Shown: piece after piece, positions 32,766 through 44,745 of the stretch
Position numbering within the stretch: the first letter of the stretch is position 1
Layout: every line of letters begins with the position of its first letter
NCBI GenBank assembly: GCA_012934845.2
Contig: WNNJ02001098.1
Coordinates: 1-64,000, forward strand
DNA from: Pomphorhynchus laevis
Lineage: Eukaryota > Acanthocephala > Palaeacanthocephala > Echinorhynchida > Pomphorhynchidae
Length of the DNA stretch: 64,000 nucleotides
Direction: 5' to 3'
Translations under genes and position numbers: made by a program
The notes under the pieces: generated by a model
The model's input: the letters and a program-made list of their open reading frames with translations, nothing else
Databases searched by the model: none
Told to the model about the DNA's origin: nothing

Positions 32766-33005
32766 AACTGACACAGCTTAGATCGATTTAATCTGCATTT
32801 TTTGAAGTAAATCTGGGACTAACCCAAGATAAATCGTAGTGGACGTTAGTAAATAAGAACTTAATGTATTCTGTACGCAAAAACCATTTTAAACAAGCAT
32901 CATTATTTTTATTAGTCTTGTTCATTCTTAACATACGAAAAATTACGAGTGATATACTTTTTCAGTGTGGAGAGGCAAAGTATTATAAAATTTTGTATGA
33001 GAACA
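32766..33005. other. Junction spacer
   Basis: No supported gene. It lies between the L2-like tail and the LINE-A fragment. Confidence 0.4.
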
Positions 33006-33900
33006 TTGAGTACGAATCAACGATGACTTGGAAACCCAGCAGAAGCAAATATACAAAGAAATCAAAGAATGTAACAAGAGAGAGACAGTACGATACAGGC
33101 AAAGTATAATAGAATTATCACCCAGAGATCTATTTACAATTTTTGAAAACGCGAGCAAAAGTGGAGCTTCGGCGTGGCTCAGCAGTAATCACGGAGCTAA
33201 AGATTTGTTCCTTAATACTCGCGAGTTTCACGATGCTCTGTTAGCTCGTTATGACTGGCAAACCTCGAATCATGGAAGGTGTGAATGCGGTAGAAGCAAT
33301 GAAGTCGCACATATACTGTCTTGCAGAACTGGAGGAATGACATTTGTACGCCACAATAGCATTAAGAGTGAACTTGCGAATCAAATTCAAAAAGTATGTC
33401 GAAGGGTAATCCAAGAACCAATATTACAGAATGTACCCGAGACCACGTCATTTGAAGCAACATCGACGACTAGGGATCGTAATGCAAGGGCAGACATTGT
33501 GTGTAACGGCCTATTCGGACATGTGACGGAGCGGTCCTTCCTGGACATTTGCATTTTTAATAGTTTTGCTCCATCGTATGCAACGAGTCACATGTCAAAT
33601 CCCTTTGTATATCACGAGGAAAGGAAGAATGGCAAATACAAAGAACGTATAAACAGAATTGAGCGGGCTCATTTTCATCCATTTGTTATGTCAACAACGG
33701 GTGGATTGGGAAACGCGGCTAACACTGTGTTAAAAAAGGTAGCATCAATGCATGCTTTGCAAGGACCACAGAATTACGCCGAGATAATACACACATACAG
33801 ATGCCGTTTGTCGAGAATGATGGCTCGAGTAGTATCAATGTCCATGCAGGGCGTTTGTAGCCAGACGCTAGAATTGTAAAACATGACAAATCATAAATGT
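33006..33900 (+). pseudogene. LINE-A C-terminal half (zinc knuckle plus RLE)
   Basis: The open frame 33,028-33,879 has SGASAWLSSNHGAKDLFL, RCECGRSNEVAHILSC (CCHC knuckle), RNARADIVCNGLFG, RSFLDICIFNSFAPS (the endonuclease Asp pair) and a KYKERINRIERAHF basic region. It aligns along its length with residues ~650-925 of the ORF at 16,053-18,851. The RT is missing, so it is 5'-truncated, but the frame is intact. A poly-A/ATTATT tail follows. Confidence 0.8.
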
Positions 33901-33904
33901 ATTA

Positions 33905-35930
33905 TTATTAATTTAAAAAAAAATTATTATTATAACATACAAGACAAAGCCTATATGGCTGTTCAGTCTGCTCACGAAAAAATAAAATAAAAATTAAACA
34001 AAATGTAGAATTGATAGAGTTAAGAAAATCAGGGATACGATAGCTTCTCCATATTATCGATCTGTTCCAGACATATTCGCAATCGCTTCTTAAATAAAGT
34101 TAGCGTTGTGGAGGCAACAACGTATTCAGGAAGACTATTCCACACGTTAACTACACGTCTTGACAATCTTGTGACAGGCGATAGTTTCCCAGTATGCTGT
34201 TTAAAAATTGTCATCGAATGATGTCGCCTGGATCTATTATTACGACACGCCATAATATTTCGAGGATATCCATCAAATTTGTGCAATAATTTCCACGTTG
34301 CAACCAAGTCGATAAACATTAACCTCACCTTCATGTCAAATATGCCAATCACTTTAAGTCTCTCACGATAAGGTAAATACTTACAGTCTGGACATAAACG
34401 GGTAATACGGCGAAGAACTCCATCGACAGCATTCAGTTCAGTCCGTGTACATGGGAAGCAAGATGGAGAGCAATACTCAAGTATTGGTCTCAATAACGAG
34501 TTAAACAGCACCCTGAACGACGATGGATTTATTTTCAGAAAGCAATTTTTGATAGTGTGCATCATTTTTCTAGCTTTGCCTAATTGAATGTTGTAATGAT
34601 GTCGTGTCTTTAAAGATGAATCGATCAAAATACCAAGATCACGATGAGTCGAAACTATCTCAAGTTCTTTTACACCAATGAAGTAGGTATGACATCCTTT
34701 GCGTCCACGACCCAATCTCATATTCTTACACTTTTCCAGGTTTAATGATACTCCTGTAGTAAGACTCCATTCATACACTAAATCCAGGTCACGCTGCAAT
34801 GACAAACAGTCTCGTTCAGTCGAGATCACATTCCATAACTTCAAATCGTCAGCATAGGCTAAGTGTGGTACATTAAGCGATCTCAACAACTCGTTGATAA
34901 AAATGCAAAATAATAATGGCCCGAGAACCGTTCCTTGAGGTACACCACGTATAACACTGCGTTTAGATGAAAAAGCATTACCTACTCTTACACAAAATTG
35001 TCGACCACTCAAGAAGTTCTCAATCCAACGAGTCAGATAGTAATCTACACCAATAGATTCGAGAATACTTATTAATTCAGCATGTGGAACGCGATCAAAT
35101 GCCTTGGAGAAATCCAAATAGACGACATCGACAACCAATCCACATGAAATTGCGTCAGCCCATTGTTCACGAGCACATAAAGTATTCGTTAGACATGAGC
35201 GGCCATGCCGAAAACCGTGTTGAGAGTCGCTCAAATAGTTTATTGAACCCAATACATTTATTAATCTTTTGTGAACAATTCTCTCAAGTACCTTACTTAC
35301 AGTAGATGTTAAACTTATGGGCCTAAAATCACTAACATCGCAAGCATTTTTCGTTTTCGGAAGTGGTACCACAATCGCCGATTTCCAATCATTTGGAATT
35401 ATCGACGTATTGAGAGAAACGTTGAATAATTTGGAAAGCGGATATGACAGGATACATTTCAAGAGCTTAAGGATATAAGTGGGGATATCGTCAGGACCAG
35501 CTGACACGCATTTAGCTAACCTTGATAGCTCTATCTCAACTTCCTCCATCGTGATAATTATATATGGACTCTGACAGATTGATGAACCATTACAAATATT
35601 GACTTTATAAGCATCATCCCTATTTAACGATAGTGCAAACACATCAGCGAACGCCTCAGAAATTTTCATAGGGTCTTCAACTAATTCGTTTCCGATATGA
35701 ATGCGTCGGACACTAGAATTAGATACTCTTGATCGACAAACATAATTCCAAAATCGCTTGGGTGTGTGTCCTAAAGACATAGCAACATCATTCTCGTACA
35801 AGTATCTCTTTTTTGATTTTAAGCGATTGCATTTATTGCGTATTAGTTTGTACTCACTATATAAAGCATCACTCTTACTACAGAGACTATATATCTCTTA
35901 CTACAGAGACTATAAATCAATATCTAAACA
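33905..35930 (-). mobile_element. CR1-like LINE, 5'-truncated
   Basis: Contains the RT ORF below and a 3' UTR with an AGCC-ATATA-GGCT hairpin (33,948-33,960, minus strand) followed by TTATTATTATAA. The frame stays open upstream of 35,801 (KSDALYSEYKLIRNKCN, LKSKKRYLYENDVAM), ending near a short duplication of TCTCTTACTACAGAGACTAT at 35,870-35,915. The endonuclease domain is absent. Confidence 0.8.
34029..35880 (-). CDS. CR1-like LINE reverse transcriptase ORF, 5'-truncated
   Basis: Over 590 residues are open. The linker KRFWNYV is followed by RT segments DVSDFRPISLTSTVSKVLE, QHGFRHGRSCLTN, motif A VVYLDFSKAFDRVPH, motif B GVPQGTVLGPLLF and motif C LAYADDLKLW. Then come WSLTTGVSLNLEKC, the thumb LRPILEYCSPSCFP, and the C-terminal RLSRRVVNVWNSLPEYVV block. 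This is the classic jockey/CR1 layout. The first likely native Met is lost with the endonuclease, and the annotated left limit is where the frame opens. The RT frame has no visible lesion. Sister fragments: 15,355-16,020 and 43,905-44,745. Confidence 0.85.
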
Positions 35931-36960
35931 TGAATAGGTTTTAAATAAATTCGGTAACATAAATATCACAGTATTTTGCATAGGAATATCATCATAGGAT
36001 TACGCCAAAGTTACGATGCACGTAATTCTTATGATAATTTTAGTCTTTTGCCTTTATCAAAGTTGTATGTTCAAAGCATTCTTGTGACTCGTCGAACTGC
36101 AACGATGTTTAGTCATTATCGCTCTGCATTTGATTCTAATTAAAACAGTTCAAGGTCAATTTAAAAATTGAGAATTCAATAACAATTCGGTTATAAATGC
36201 ATACTGAATAAAATTTTAGTCTATTTCCACTGTAGTTGTTCATTATGTTAAACTTCCAATTGGAGTAAACATTAGTTAAATGCAAGTATTACGCTTTTCT
36301 AAAAATTAATTAAATAAAATATATATGATCGAAATGTCGTAATAACCATTTAATTAGCATATGGTCATCTAGGTATGTGATTGTATATTTATGCATTCTG
36401 AATATCAATATACACACATACTCTGATCTAATATATTTTCGTTATAGATAAACAGGACTTGTAACAAATTAAAAAATAGATAAACTTATCGGTATTTTTT
36501 ATTAGTATTAAATTAATTTTAAGCTTTTGCTAAAATATAAGTGATATAACATTTATTTAACGCAATAAATATATTTATTTGGCATTATATTATCTTCTTT
36601 TGCATAAACTAAATGTTGCCATGTTTAATGAAAACGCTGATACATTCAGTAAAACATAATTTCGCTAAATGATAACACGTCTTCGCAAATGCTAACACGT
36701 CTACTTAAATGCTATCACTCTTATAGTTTATGTATACATTACATTAATGAACGTAGTTCATGTGGGAATAAGTTATACAATATTTATAAACACCGAAGAT
36801 TGGATTTTCAGACCTGCAAGATCTATGCGATAACTGAATAAGAGCTAATATGTTCCGAAAATGAAAATATTAAAGGTAATCTCGATTCTCTAGATATTAG
36901 AGCGATCAATATATTTTCGTTATTAGAGCATCGATATTGTTTTAAAGAAAGAAAATTTAT
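35931..36960. other. 1-kb AT-rich spacer
   Basis: No gene or repeat recognised. Confidence 0.45.
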
Positions 36961-36979
36961 TATTACAAAATCGAAGAGT

Positions 36980-37976
36980 TTAAATGTCATGCTTCCGTAA
37001 ACGGTGTTGCCGGAAATGAACGGCTAGATCTAGGAGCCCGAAGCGAGGCCGAGCATGAACGCATGATTGAGAAGGCAATACGTACTTCAAGCGAATGAGA
37101 TTATCCGCGTAATACTGTGGATGTGCCTCGGATTTCTTGCGAGTGATTGACCGCAACAGTGATACTGTGCTTGCACCCATGCCCGCTGATGTGGAAAAAA
37201 CAAGGGGCATAAAACTACCATGCTCTACCAGTTCGATTCGCTCCCCGTATTTTGAAATCTTGCGTTTTTCGTTGAACTCGAAGGCGGAACGGGCACTACG
37301 ATTTGCGTAAGATTGAGCAAGTGTTGAAAAAATCGTGACGTCACAGAACGTCCGCTCATATCGTTCCGCATGCAATCCAGAACATACAATATCTAGTCTT
37401 GCTTGTACATCTCTTGTGGTGCAAGAAGATTGAAAGGACATAGACTCGGGGATTTGAGAAAGACGAGGTTCGATTCCCACACCGTGACATACTTCTGTTA
37501 ATTCTTGGGCAATTATGTCCCTGATTGCGTTATGTCTGATTGTCGGTAAGCCTCCTCTGGCGCAAGAGAGTGCATGACCAACACCCATTAACTCTCCACA
37601 GACGCACTGTCGTTCTTCGGTCAGGGTTGACCATCCATATCGGCAGCGTAGAGCATCGATGAATTCCAAAGGACTGAGGTGAAACCTCTCTGTCTTAAGT
37701 GGCAGTGAGCTGATCCAGGAGGACGCTCCGTTAGTTGCAGCATGTGATATGGAATTGGCGATTCCGGGCTCCAGTGACTTAGTAATCGCTGCAAGCCTCT
37801 CATTAAATATTATTTTTCTTTTATTAGATATACCTGCTGAGATCGAATTTTGCAGTTCATAAAGTTGCTCAGCGCTGTCAGTGCGATCAAACGCTCTACA
37901 CATTTCTAAGGATCCCTGGAACTCAACTTGATTGTTAAAGCAGGGATCAAAGATACTGTACCGAGTAAATTCAAGC
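36980..37976 (-). pseudogene. LINE-A C-terminal part (3' of Gypsy insertion)
   Basis: The frame from ~37,975 reads EFTRYSIFDPCFNNQVEFQG, then MCRAFDRTDSAEQLYEL. It continues through GASSWISSLPLKTERFHLSP, RQCVCGELMGVGHALSC (knuckle), VQARLDIVCSGLHAERYERT, FCDVTIFSTLAQSY (endonuclease Asp pair) and FNEKRKISKYGERI, to the stop at 36,980. It corresponds to residues ~620-925 of the long LINE-A ORF. Together with 40,449-42,445 it is one LINE-A copy split by a Gypsy insertion at the codons after GLGI. Confidence 0.8.
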
Positions 37977-38306
37977 AGAGAAGAATAGGCTTTATTCTAA
38001 TACATCTATAATAACAAGTCAAAAGGTAAGTATCATTACATTCTCCCCACGACATAATCATTTAAGTACGCAGGACTTCTTCGATTTCTTTGAGGTCGTA
38101 GTTCCCCATTTTCAGAACGATTGAAGTATCTCGTAGGGTAGTTGCTCTGGCACGTATTATCAGTATTTAAGAGAAATGATTCATCCTGTCTGGATAGTTC
38201 GTTTTCCTCGTTGTGATTGACCGTCTCATCGATATACTTCGTTGCATCCAAGTTTTCAGGGTTGACAGTGATTTCATCAGAACGCTTATCTGAACGTGAA
38301 TGAGAA

Positions 38307-38864
38307 TTGCTATTTACCATGGACAAGATCTTGAAGCCAAACATCTTGGAATTGCATCCTGATGACACGAATGCCGAGCGCACCTGGAGACATTGGCTCA
38401 TACGTTTCAAGACATTCATTTCGTCCTTGGAGTCACCGTCCGATAGTGACAAATTTCACATTTTAACGAACCTGGTTTCAGCGGAGGTTTACGACCTTTT
38501 TCGAGAAACGGAAACTTACGAAGACGCGTTATCGACGTTATCTACTACGTACGTCAAATCGAAAACGGATTTGTTTCTGCGACATCAATTGCGTAATCAG
38601 CGCCAATCGTCCAACCAAACAATCGATCAATTCATAAGGCATATCGAATCTCTGGGTCGTGAATGTCCATTCGAGGCTGTAACAGCTCAAAATCATCGAG
38701 ATTTATTTTTACGCGACACGTTCGTCGCAGGAATCAACTCACCGATAATTCGGCAACGCCTGCTTGAAGCTGCGGTACACAATAAAGCCAAGGCGTACGA
38801 GCTTGCACGAACTTTGGAAGACGCGCATACTCAAGCAAGCCATTTCATCAGAACGCTTATCTGA
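38307..38864 (+). pseudogene. gag-like segment of the Gypsy element, opposite orientation (fossil)
   Basis: The segment has WRHWLIRFKTFISSL, a coil-rich middle, QTIDQFIRHIESLGRECPF and FVAGINSPIIRQRLLE, the retrotransposon gag pattern of invertebrate Gypsy elements. It is flanked by 47-bp direct repeats (38,271-38,317 and 38,842-38,888), showing it was placed there by rearrangement rather than standing in normal element order. Confidence 0.75.
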
Positions 38865-38888
38865 ACGTGAATGAGAATTGCTATTTAC

Positions 38889-40380
38889 TGTTGAATGGTC
38901 ATTTATTGATGCCTGATCACACATTTTATCGCCATCGTATAAATTCAAAGTTTCAAGGTCAAAGGGAATGTCTCCATCGGACGAGTTGATATTGAGGTTT
39001 TCGTCGACTCTGGGATACGGGGATAAATGTCGAGTTGATATATATATCTCCCTCCCGTTTTGTAACTTCACGAGAGCAAAATTGGGATTGGCGTACACAA
39101 TTTCAGCTTTTTCCACAGGGTTCTCGTATTTGTTCGTTTTATTAAAGCGTCTTATTAAGACTGGGCCAGGGTTTGATAACCAAGACGGAAGATCATGACC
39201 ATTTATAGAGCGTCGGCTGAATGTAAAGAGTCGTTCATGTGGTGTGTGGTTCGTGGCAGTACACAGAAGTGATCGAATAGCGTTGAGACATTGTGGTAAT
39301 ACACTTTGCCACTCATCTGTTTTCTTTCCGAGGTCATGTAAACGCAATGATATTGCCTTCCATAGTACACCATTAAGGCGCTCGACTTGACCATTGCCAG
39401 CAGGGTTGTATGAACTTGAATGAGTAATCGCCACCCCGTGATGAGAGAGGAATGACTGGATTTCCTTAGAGGTAAAAGCCGTACCTTGATCAGAATGGAT
39501 TGAAGCAGGTGAACCGAAAATTGAAAAGATCTGGGTTAAACAGTCTATGACAGTGTGTGTAGTCATATCAGAACATGGAAAGGCAAAGGGGAATCTGCTA
39601 TACTCGTCAATGACGGTTAACAAATACCTTTTATTGTTCTTTGTAGGAATTGGGCCCTTAAAATCCATAGACAAGCGTTCAAATGACATACTTGATTTTA
39701 TGAGTTTAGCCTCAGGTGGACGAAAAAATCTTGGTTTCAATATAGCGCAGCTTTTGCACTCGCTTGAAATATTCCTAACATTCCGAGAGGGAAAATGGGT
39801 GGTTCCGTTTTTGCACGAAATGCCAAAGGCGAGTAATTCCCGGGTGGCATAATTGACTATGGACTTTACGAAGATGCTGAAGATCATGATTGGTGAATGA
39901 GACAGAGTTGCAGAACGCGTCGCGAGAAAGAGCGTCAGCGGCATGATTGAGCTTCCCAGCTCGGTACTGGATATCAAATTTAAATTGGGACAACTCCAAA
40001 CGCCATCTTAATATCTTGTCGTTCTTTATTTTGTTGTTGTGAGCACTGAACATGTATGAAACAGAACGCTGATCCGTAATAATCTTGAATGGTTGGATGT
40101 ACAAATAGTGTCTCCAGTATCTTAACGCTTCAACAATAGCCAGCGCTTCCTTTTCAATGGCGGTGAATCGTTTCGTGTTTTTGTCGAGGGATCTTGAAAA
40201 GAAGGCGACAGGCTTACTATTTTGAGACAAACAAGCTCCAATCGATCGCTCACTTGCGTCTGTCTCTATCGTGAATGGCAATTCAAAGTCGATGGTTGAC
40301 AAAGTGGCTTCAGCTATACGTTCCTTCAAAGTATGGAAAGCTTTCAGTGCAGAATGAGATAATGGGAAAGACTGAGAATC
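38889..40380 (-). pseudogene. Gypsy pol remnant: RNase H and integrase (fossil)
   Basis: The upstream part has the LTR-element RNase H signature (FTIETDASERSIGACLSQ, EKEALAIVEALRYWRHYLY). The downstream part has a zinc-binding region and an integrase core (RLSMDFKGPIP, SIHSDQGTAFTSKEI, NPAGNGQVERLNGVLW). The order RNase H before integrase is that of Ty3/Gypsy elements. The element is broken and is treated as a fossil. Confidence 0.8.
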
Positions 40381-40448
40381 AATTAGAGAAGAATAGGCTT
40401 TATTCTAATACATCTATAATAACAAGTCAAAAGGTAAGTATCATTACA

Positions 40449-42445
40449 GATACCAAGGCCTCATAGCTTTAGCGGCGAAGAAATAATTGTGATCCACTTC
40501 GCGTCCAGCGGAAATTTAGTAAGAACTGGTACGAGTGACTGAAAGATCGCATTGTGCAGATCCAACAAGCTTTCTGGTCTGCACTCAATCAGCCGGAGGT
40601 AATGTGTCCATTTGAACTGCACTAAATGAACCAAACAAGTGAATGCAACGTGAGGATCAATTAGGGCTACCTCCTTTAGTCGATCGACGACAGATATCCA
40701 TGCGTTACATCTTTCGGTGGTGTGCTCAGAAACGAATATTTCAGTGCCAATGGGCACTCCAAGTGTTATCAACCCAGTAGTGTAATTCGATACTCCAGCC
40801 AGGGATGAAGGCATATCGATCCGTTTGTGAGATAGCATCTTTGTTTTGGAGGCATTCACAAACAAGGGTCCCCATAAAGGGGACTCTTGTTTGTGAGAAT
40901 ATCCCAGACCTTTTGGATGTCTTCACTGCTGCCGACGAAGTTTGAGTCATCGGCGTCCCACCTTTGAACAATTCGAGGAACATTTCGCTGGATGTAATCG
41001 ATGAGTGGTAGAGTGGACATCGCATACGCAGGCATTGCCAAGGGATCTCCCTGAGTAAATTCCTCAATCGAGACTATTGTATCTCCACCTAAATAGAGCA
41101 TTGCTGGTGATTTATAAACATTCTGCAGGGCTACCGTAAGCGCTTGACTAGTATTATTGATGTTATGGAGTGCGGTAGCTCGATTGATGGTGTTAAATGC
41201 GTAGAAGCGTCGACAGCAAGCAGGCATTGATCACTGTTCATAAAATAGGCGTCTCGTAATGATCGCACAGCATATTCAATTCCAGATTTCTGAGATGCAG
41301 CTAATTGGAGAACACCTGCAGCCTCCATCAGATCCATTTTGATTATACTCAATAACGTGCGGCAGATGATTCGTCTCGAGACTTCACAAATTCCTATCGG
41401 TCTAATTCCACCTGCTTTTTTCCGAATTGCGACGAGTCTACACCCAGTAAACGCGTCTAGTGAGCCCATAGGTAAATTTTTACTCGCAATACTGATGGCT
41501 ATGTCAGCGAGGGAACGTGCCAAATTGCGAGAGTCTGCTCCAAAACATGTAAAGAATCTTCGCCAGGATTGTGCATCGACCCCCGAAGGTCCTGCACTTC
41601 CATGAGTTCGTCGACAAGCATTGATAATGTGATCTTCGCTGATCTCTAAAAAACGAACCGGGTGGTGATTACGTGTTGTGATTGGAACTGTTAGTAGGGC
41701 TTCTTAATTAATTGGATCGGCCTTTGGGTGTAATTCCTGTAATAATTGCTTTACCGATTTACCATCTACGATGTCGCTATGAGACAGCAGACCGGCCACC
41801 AGTTCCCCTGACAATGTAGCAGATCCTGCCGCGAGTTTACCTGCAGTCATCAAATTTATGTAGCTTCTTTTCCAATCTACAGCAGTCAGTGGTGGACTAT
41901 TTGAGATTACGTTTTGTTGCAAATACATTGCCTCTTCAAATAATTCATCCACTTTGGATTCCGACCAAAGTTTCAGTCGACGTTCAATCGTTTTCCGAAT
42001 CGCTGAGATCTTTCTTGTTCGTATTTTTGAAGGATTAGTTGTGAGAATACAGTAGCGTCTTTTAGGGCATCCAAATGCTCCGAATTTGCTGCTTCGAGTA
42101 AAAACCTGCCAAGATCCTTACAAACTGATTACTAGCGTTACACAGGGGCAGACACAAGTGGTTGGGTCTCCATTGACAAACCACTTCATATATTGTCGAG
42201 CGAGTCGGTAAGGTGTTCGATTTTTTTTGCGTGCTAAGAGACTTGTCCTCATGTTGTTCGGCATTAACTTCGGTGTTCGGTACTTGAGAGTGGCTACGTG
42301 ATACTTGGGAACGATTACCACAGTCGTTGGCTCTGCAGTTGGTGCATGTAGTACGATTCTTCGCACATCGACAGCCCTTGCATTTTGCGGCAGTTCCATT
42401 GCACGTGCAACAAAGAATTTGCGTCGAAGGTTTCCCTCGAGGCAT
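40449..42445 (-). pseudogene. LINE-A N-terminal half with CXC domain and RT (5' of Gypsy insertion)
   Basis: Minus-strand frames give, in order: a cysteine-rich cluster (CCTCNGTAAKCKGCRCAKNR, then TTCTNCRANDCGN; 42,445-42,340) resembling a tesmin/TSO1-type CXC domain; VCQWRPNHLCLPLC; DELFEEAMYLQQNVI, then KSVKQLLQELHP; SLADIAISIASKNL, then GGIRPIGICEVSRRII; an RT motif A remnant (CLLAVDAS); EFTQGDPLAMPAYAMSTLPL; RWDADDSNFVGSS (motif C, with Y replaced by D) and the RT C-terminal region. There are several frame changes around 41,650-41,710 and 41,200-40,850. It is the only copy here showing the N-terminal cysteine domain. Confidence 0.75.
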
Positions 42446-42589
42446 TGTAATTGTAATTAGTGTATGCAGTTAAATATCAAGATGATTTAATTGTGATTTG
42501 TGTAAGTAACTTTAATCAACAATTTAAATTGTATAGAACGAAATTGTCTTCTTTGCCTTTGTGTTAGTATTTGTTAAAAAACGATTTAT
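42446..42589. other. LINE-A 5' flank
   Basis: AT-rich; possibly the LINE-A 5' UTR. No feature resolved. Confidence 0.35.
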
Positions 42590-43345
42590 TTTAACGTGGC
42601 AAATGCGTGCCAGCACACGCTTACATGACCACAACAAAACAAGAATGTGAATCAGGTGTCGAGAAGGTGTGAACGGAGGAGGTGTTTGAATATGATAAAG
42701 GAGGGGGCGCGGCGGACGTCGAGAGGGAGTTGATTCCAGGCGAGTGAGGCGGCGACGAGGAAGGATCGGAGACCGTAGTTGTTGGAGTAATTAGGAACGT
42801 GGAGTAAGAGGGTATAACAGGAACGAAGCGATAGCGAGGTGGGGCAAGTATCGTCTAAGAAAGAAAGGTTGATGAACGATGGGGAGATGACAGCGATGAA
42901 ACGAAAAGTAACGAGAAGAAGGCGGAGTTTGATGCGGATGTGGATGGTGGGCCAGGAGAGTTGGGCAAAATATGTGGATGTGTGGTCGAAGCGACGGAGA
43001 CGAAAGAGCACTCGAACGGCGGTGTTGATTATTCGTTGTAGGGGTAGGATGATGGATTTTGAAGAATTGGCGAAAAGGCTAAGGCAGTAATCGATTTTAG
43101 GGAAAGAAGCGATGAAAGAAGAGACGTACAAGAACGGAAGTCGATAAGGAGGCGGATATCACGGAGAATTAAGTTAGATGAGCGGACCTTGTCACGGACG
43201 AAGGGTTTAAGGGAAAGGTGATAATCGAAATGGAAGCCTAAGAAAGTGAGATTGTGTACTATGGGGATGATCGATGAGGCAAAATATACAGTGGGAGGAG
43301 ATATGTTTGGTTTATGGGGGAGGATCCACATTATTTTGGACTTTT
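42590..43345 (-). pseudogene. L2-like LINE 3' part
   Basis: Minus-strand frames have NPEKSKIMWILPHKPN, SPPTVYFASSIIPIVHNLTF, LGFHFDYHLSLKPFV, ALLVTFRFIAVISPSFINLS and SFLVAASLAWNQLPLDVRR, closely matching the L2-like copy at 31,960-32,690. The 3' end carries the family hairpin AAGCGTGTGCTGGCACGCAT, then GCCACGTTAAAATAA. A frame break lies near 43,080. 5'-truncated. Confidence 0.8.
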
Positions 43346-43520
43346 CGGGGTTTAGAACGAAACTGCGTTAGGTGGGGCTTCAACACAGAAACCAGTAAAA
43401 AACTTAATGACAAGATGGTCACTGAGTCCAATAATGGGATTATAAGATGCGAAGTCAGGTGTTGATGCAAGGAAAACATCTTAAACAGTATTGGTCTGAG
43501 TGGTCTCGTGTGATACATAA
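43346..43520 (-). pseudogene. LINE endonuclease-end fragment
   Basis: The minus strand reads DVFLASTPDFASYNPIIGLS, then DHLVIKFFTGF. The GLSDH block is the C-terminal end of an AP-type endonuclease of jockey/CR1-like LINEs. It is joined directly to the L2-like RT piece, so this is a composite junction. The source family is uncertain. Confidence 0.5.
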
Positions 43521-43794
43521 GTAGAGGAACAGGATAACTGTAGTAGTCGTACTGATGTACAAAAACCGCATGTGAATTGTTTACGTTTATACACCGTGCG
43601 GTCGAATATTTTAACACGAACAAGTGTTCATACATCACAATCTTTGGAATCGCATCCGACTTCAAAACTGGTATAACCATCAGTGCATTCCGATGTGGAA
43701 GATGCTTGATCAGGAACAGGGTTCTGAGATTGCGCTTTTCTAGGCATGACCTTTTATCGAGAGATTTAGCTCAATCCGCGAGCGTAGCGAGCGG

Positions 43795-43885
43795 AACTGA
43801 CAGGAATAACCTGAAACTGATAGGAATAACCTGGAACTGACAGTAATAACCTGGAACTGACAGGAATAATGTGGAACTGACTGGA
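43795..43885. repeat. ~20-bp tandem repeat, about 5 units
   Basis: Successive units resemble GGAACTGACAGGAATAACCT with small substitutions. They directly precede a CR1-like LINE fragment. Confidence 0.85.
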
Positions 43886-43904
43886 ATTATTTTATCTTTA
43901 TATC

Positions 43905-44745
43905 TTAGATTTTTTCAGAAATGACTTTCAAAATATCTTAAACATTGTTTATCGATGGTCTTTAAAAACTGGAATTGTATTGAATATTAAAAAGTGTGCA
44001 CATATGAGATTAGGTTATAGCAATGTGAGTAAAGAATATTTTATTGGCAACAAGTTTGTTGTTACCTCGCAGTTCATTCAGGATCTTGGTATAATTGTTC
44101 AAGACAATATGAAAACACTTGCTAACACTGATAAAATTTGTAGTGCAGCAAGAAGAATGACCTATATTGCCAAAAATTGCTTTAAAGATTTATCTCCAGT
44201 TTGTGTTGTGCGTTTATATAATGCTCTTATAATATCGGTATTAGAATATGTCGCCAGCAGTCTTTTCGTGTACGCGTACAGGTATGATATCTTCCCTATG
44301 AGACACGAATAAAAAGTTTGAATATGCCGACAGTGCGTGAAAGGTTCCTTCTTTTCGACCATCTAGCTATGTATCGACTAATTAATGAAGATGAAAATTT
44401 TCCAGCAAATAGAGTTGAACTCAATGAACGGGATGGACGTAGAGGACACTCGAAAGTACTAGTAGTACATAAGCACGGCAAATACCCTTGTCATTTCCGA
44501 CTGTCCTATCGAGCGGTGAATGTTTGGAATCGTCTTTCAGTTGATGTCGTTGTTGTGCATACAATCAATGAATTTAAATTCAATATAAATAACTTGATTT
44601 GAAATGAAAACGAGTGGTGGTTGCTGCAGTACCTATGGTTTTGATCTATATACTGAATGATTTTTTTTATTTTTTTCTTGTATTAATTTGTTTTTTTTTG
44701 TGAGCGATCAAAACAGCCTTATGGCTATGACCTGTAGTAATAATA
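43905..44745 (+). pseudogene. CR1-like LINE, C-terminal end and 3' UTR
   Basis: Frame: FQNILNIVYRWSLKTGIVLN, then IKKCAHMRLGYSNVSKEYF, then RRMTYIAKNCF, to 44,312. A frame change near 44,285 continues as MPTVRERFLLFDHLAMYRLI, then FRLSYRAVNVWNRLSVDVV, to 44,602. Same order as the ORF at 34,029-35,880. The 3' UTR has the AGCC-TTAT-GGCT hairpin (44,715-44,726), then GTAATAATAAAT. 5'-truncated and dead. Confidence 0.8.

Larger units (their letters stand above)
37977..40448 (-). mobile_element. Broken Ty3/Gypsy-type LTR element (fossil)
   Basis: Bounded by identical 64-bp direct repeats (37,977-38,040 and 40,385-40,448) in LTR position, ending TATCATTACA. Pol parts lie on the minus strand (RNase H, then integrase), and a gag-like piece lies in the opposite orientation between 47-bp direct repeats. 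The 5' part of pol is missing. The element is plainly broken and rearranged. It sits inside a LINE-A copy. Identical end repeats suggest a recent insertion. Confidence 0.8.
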
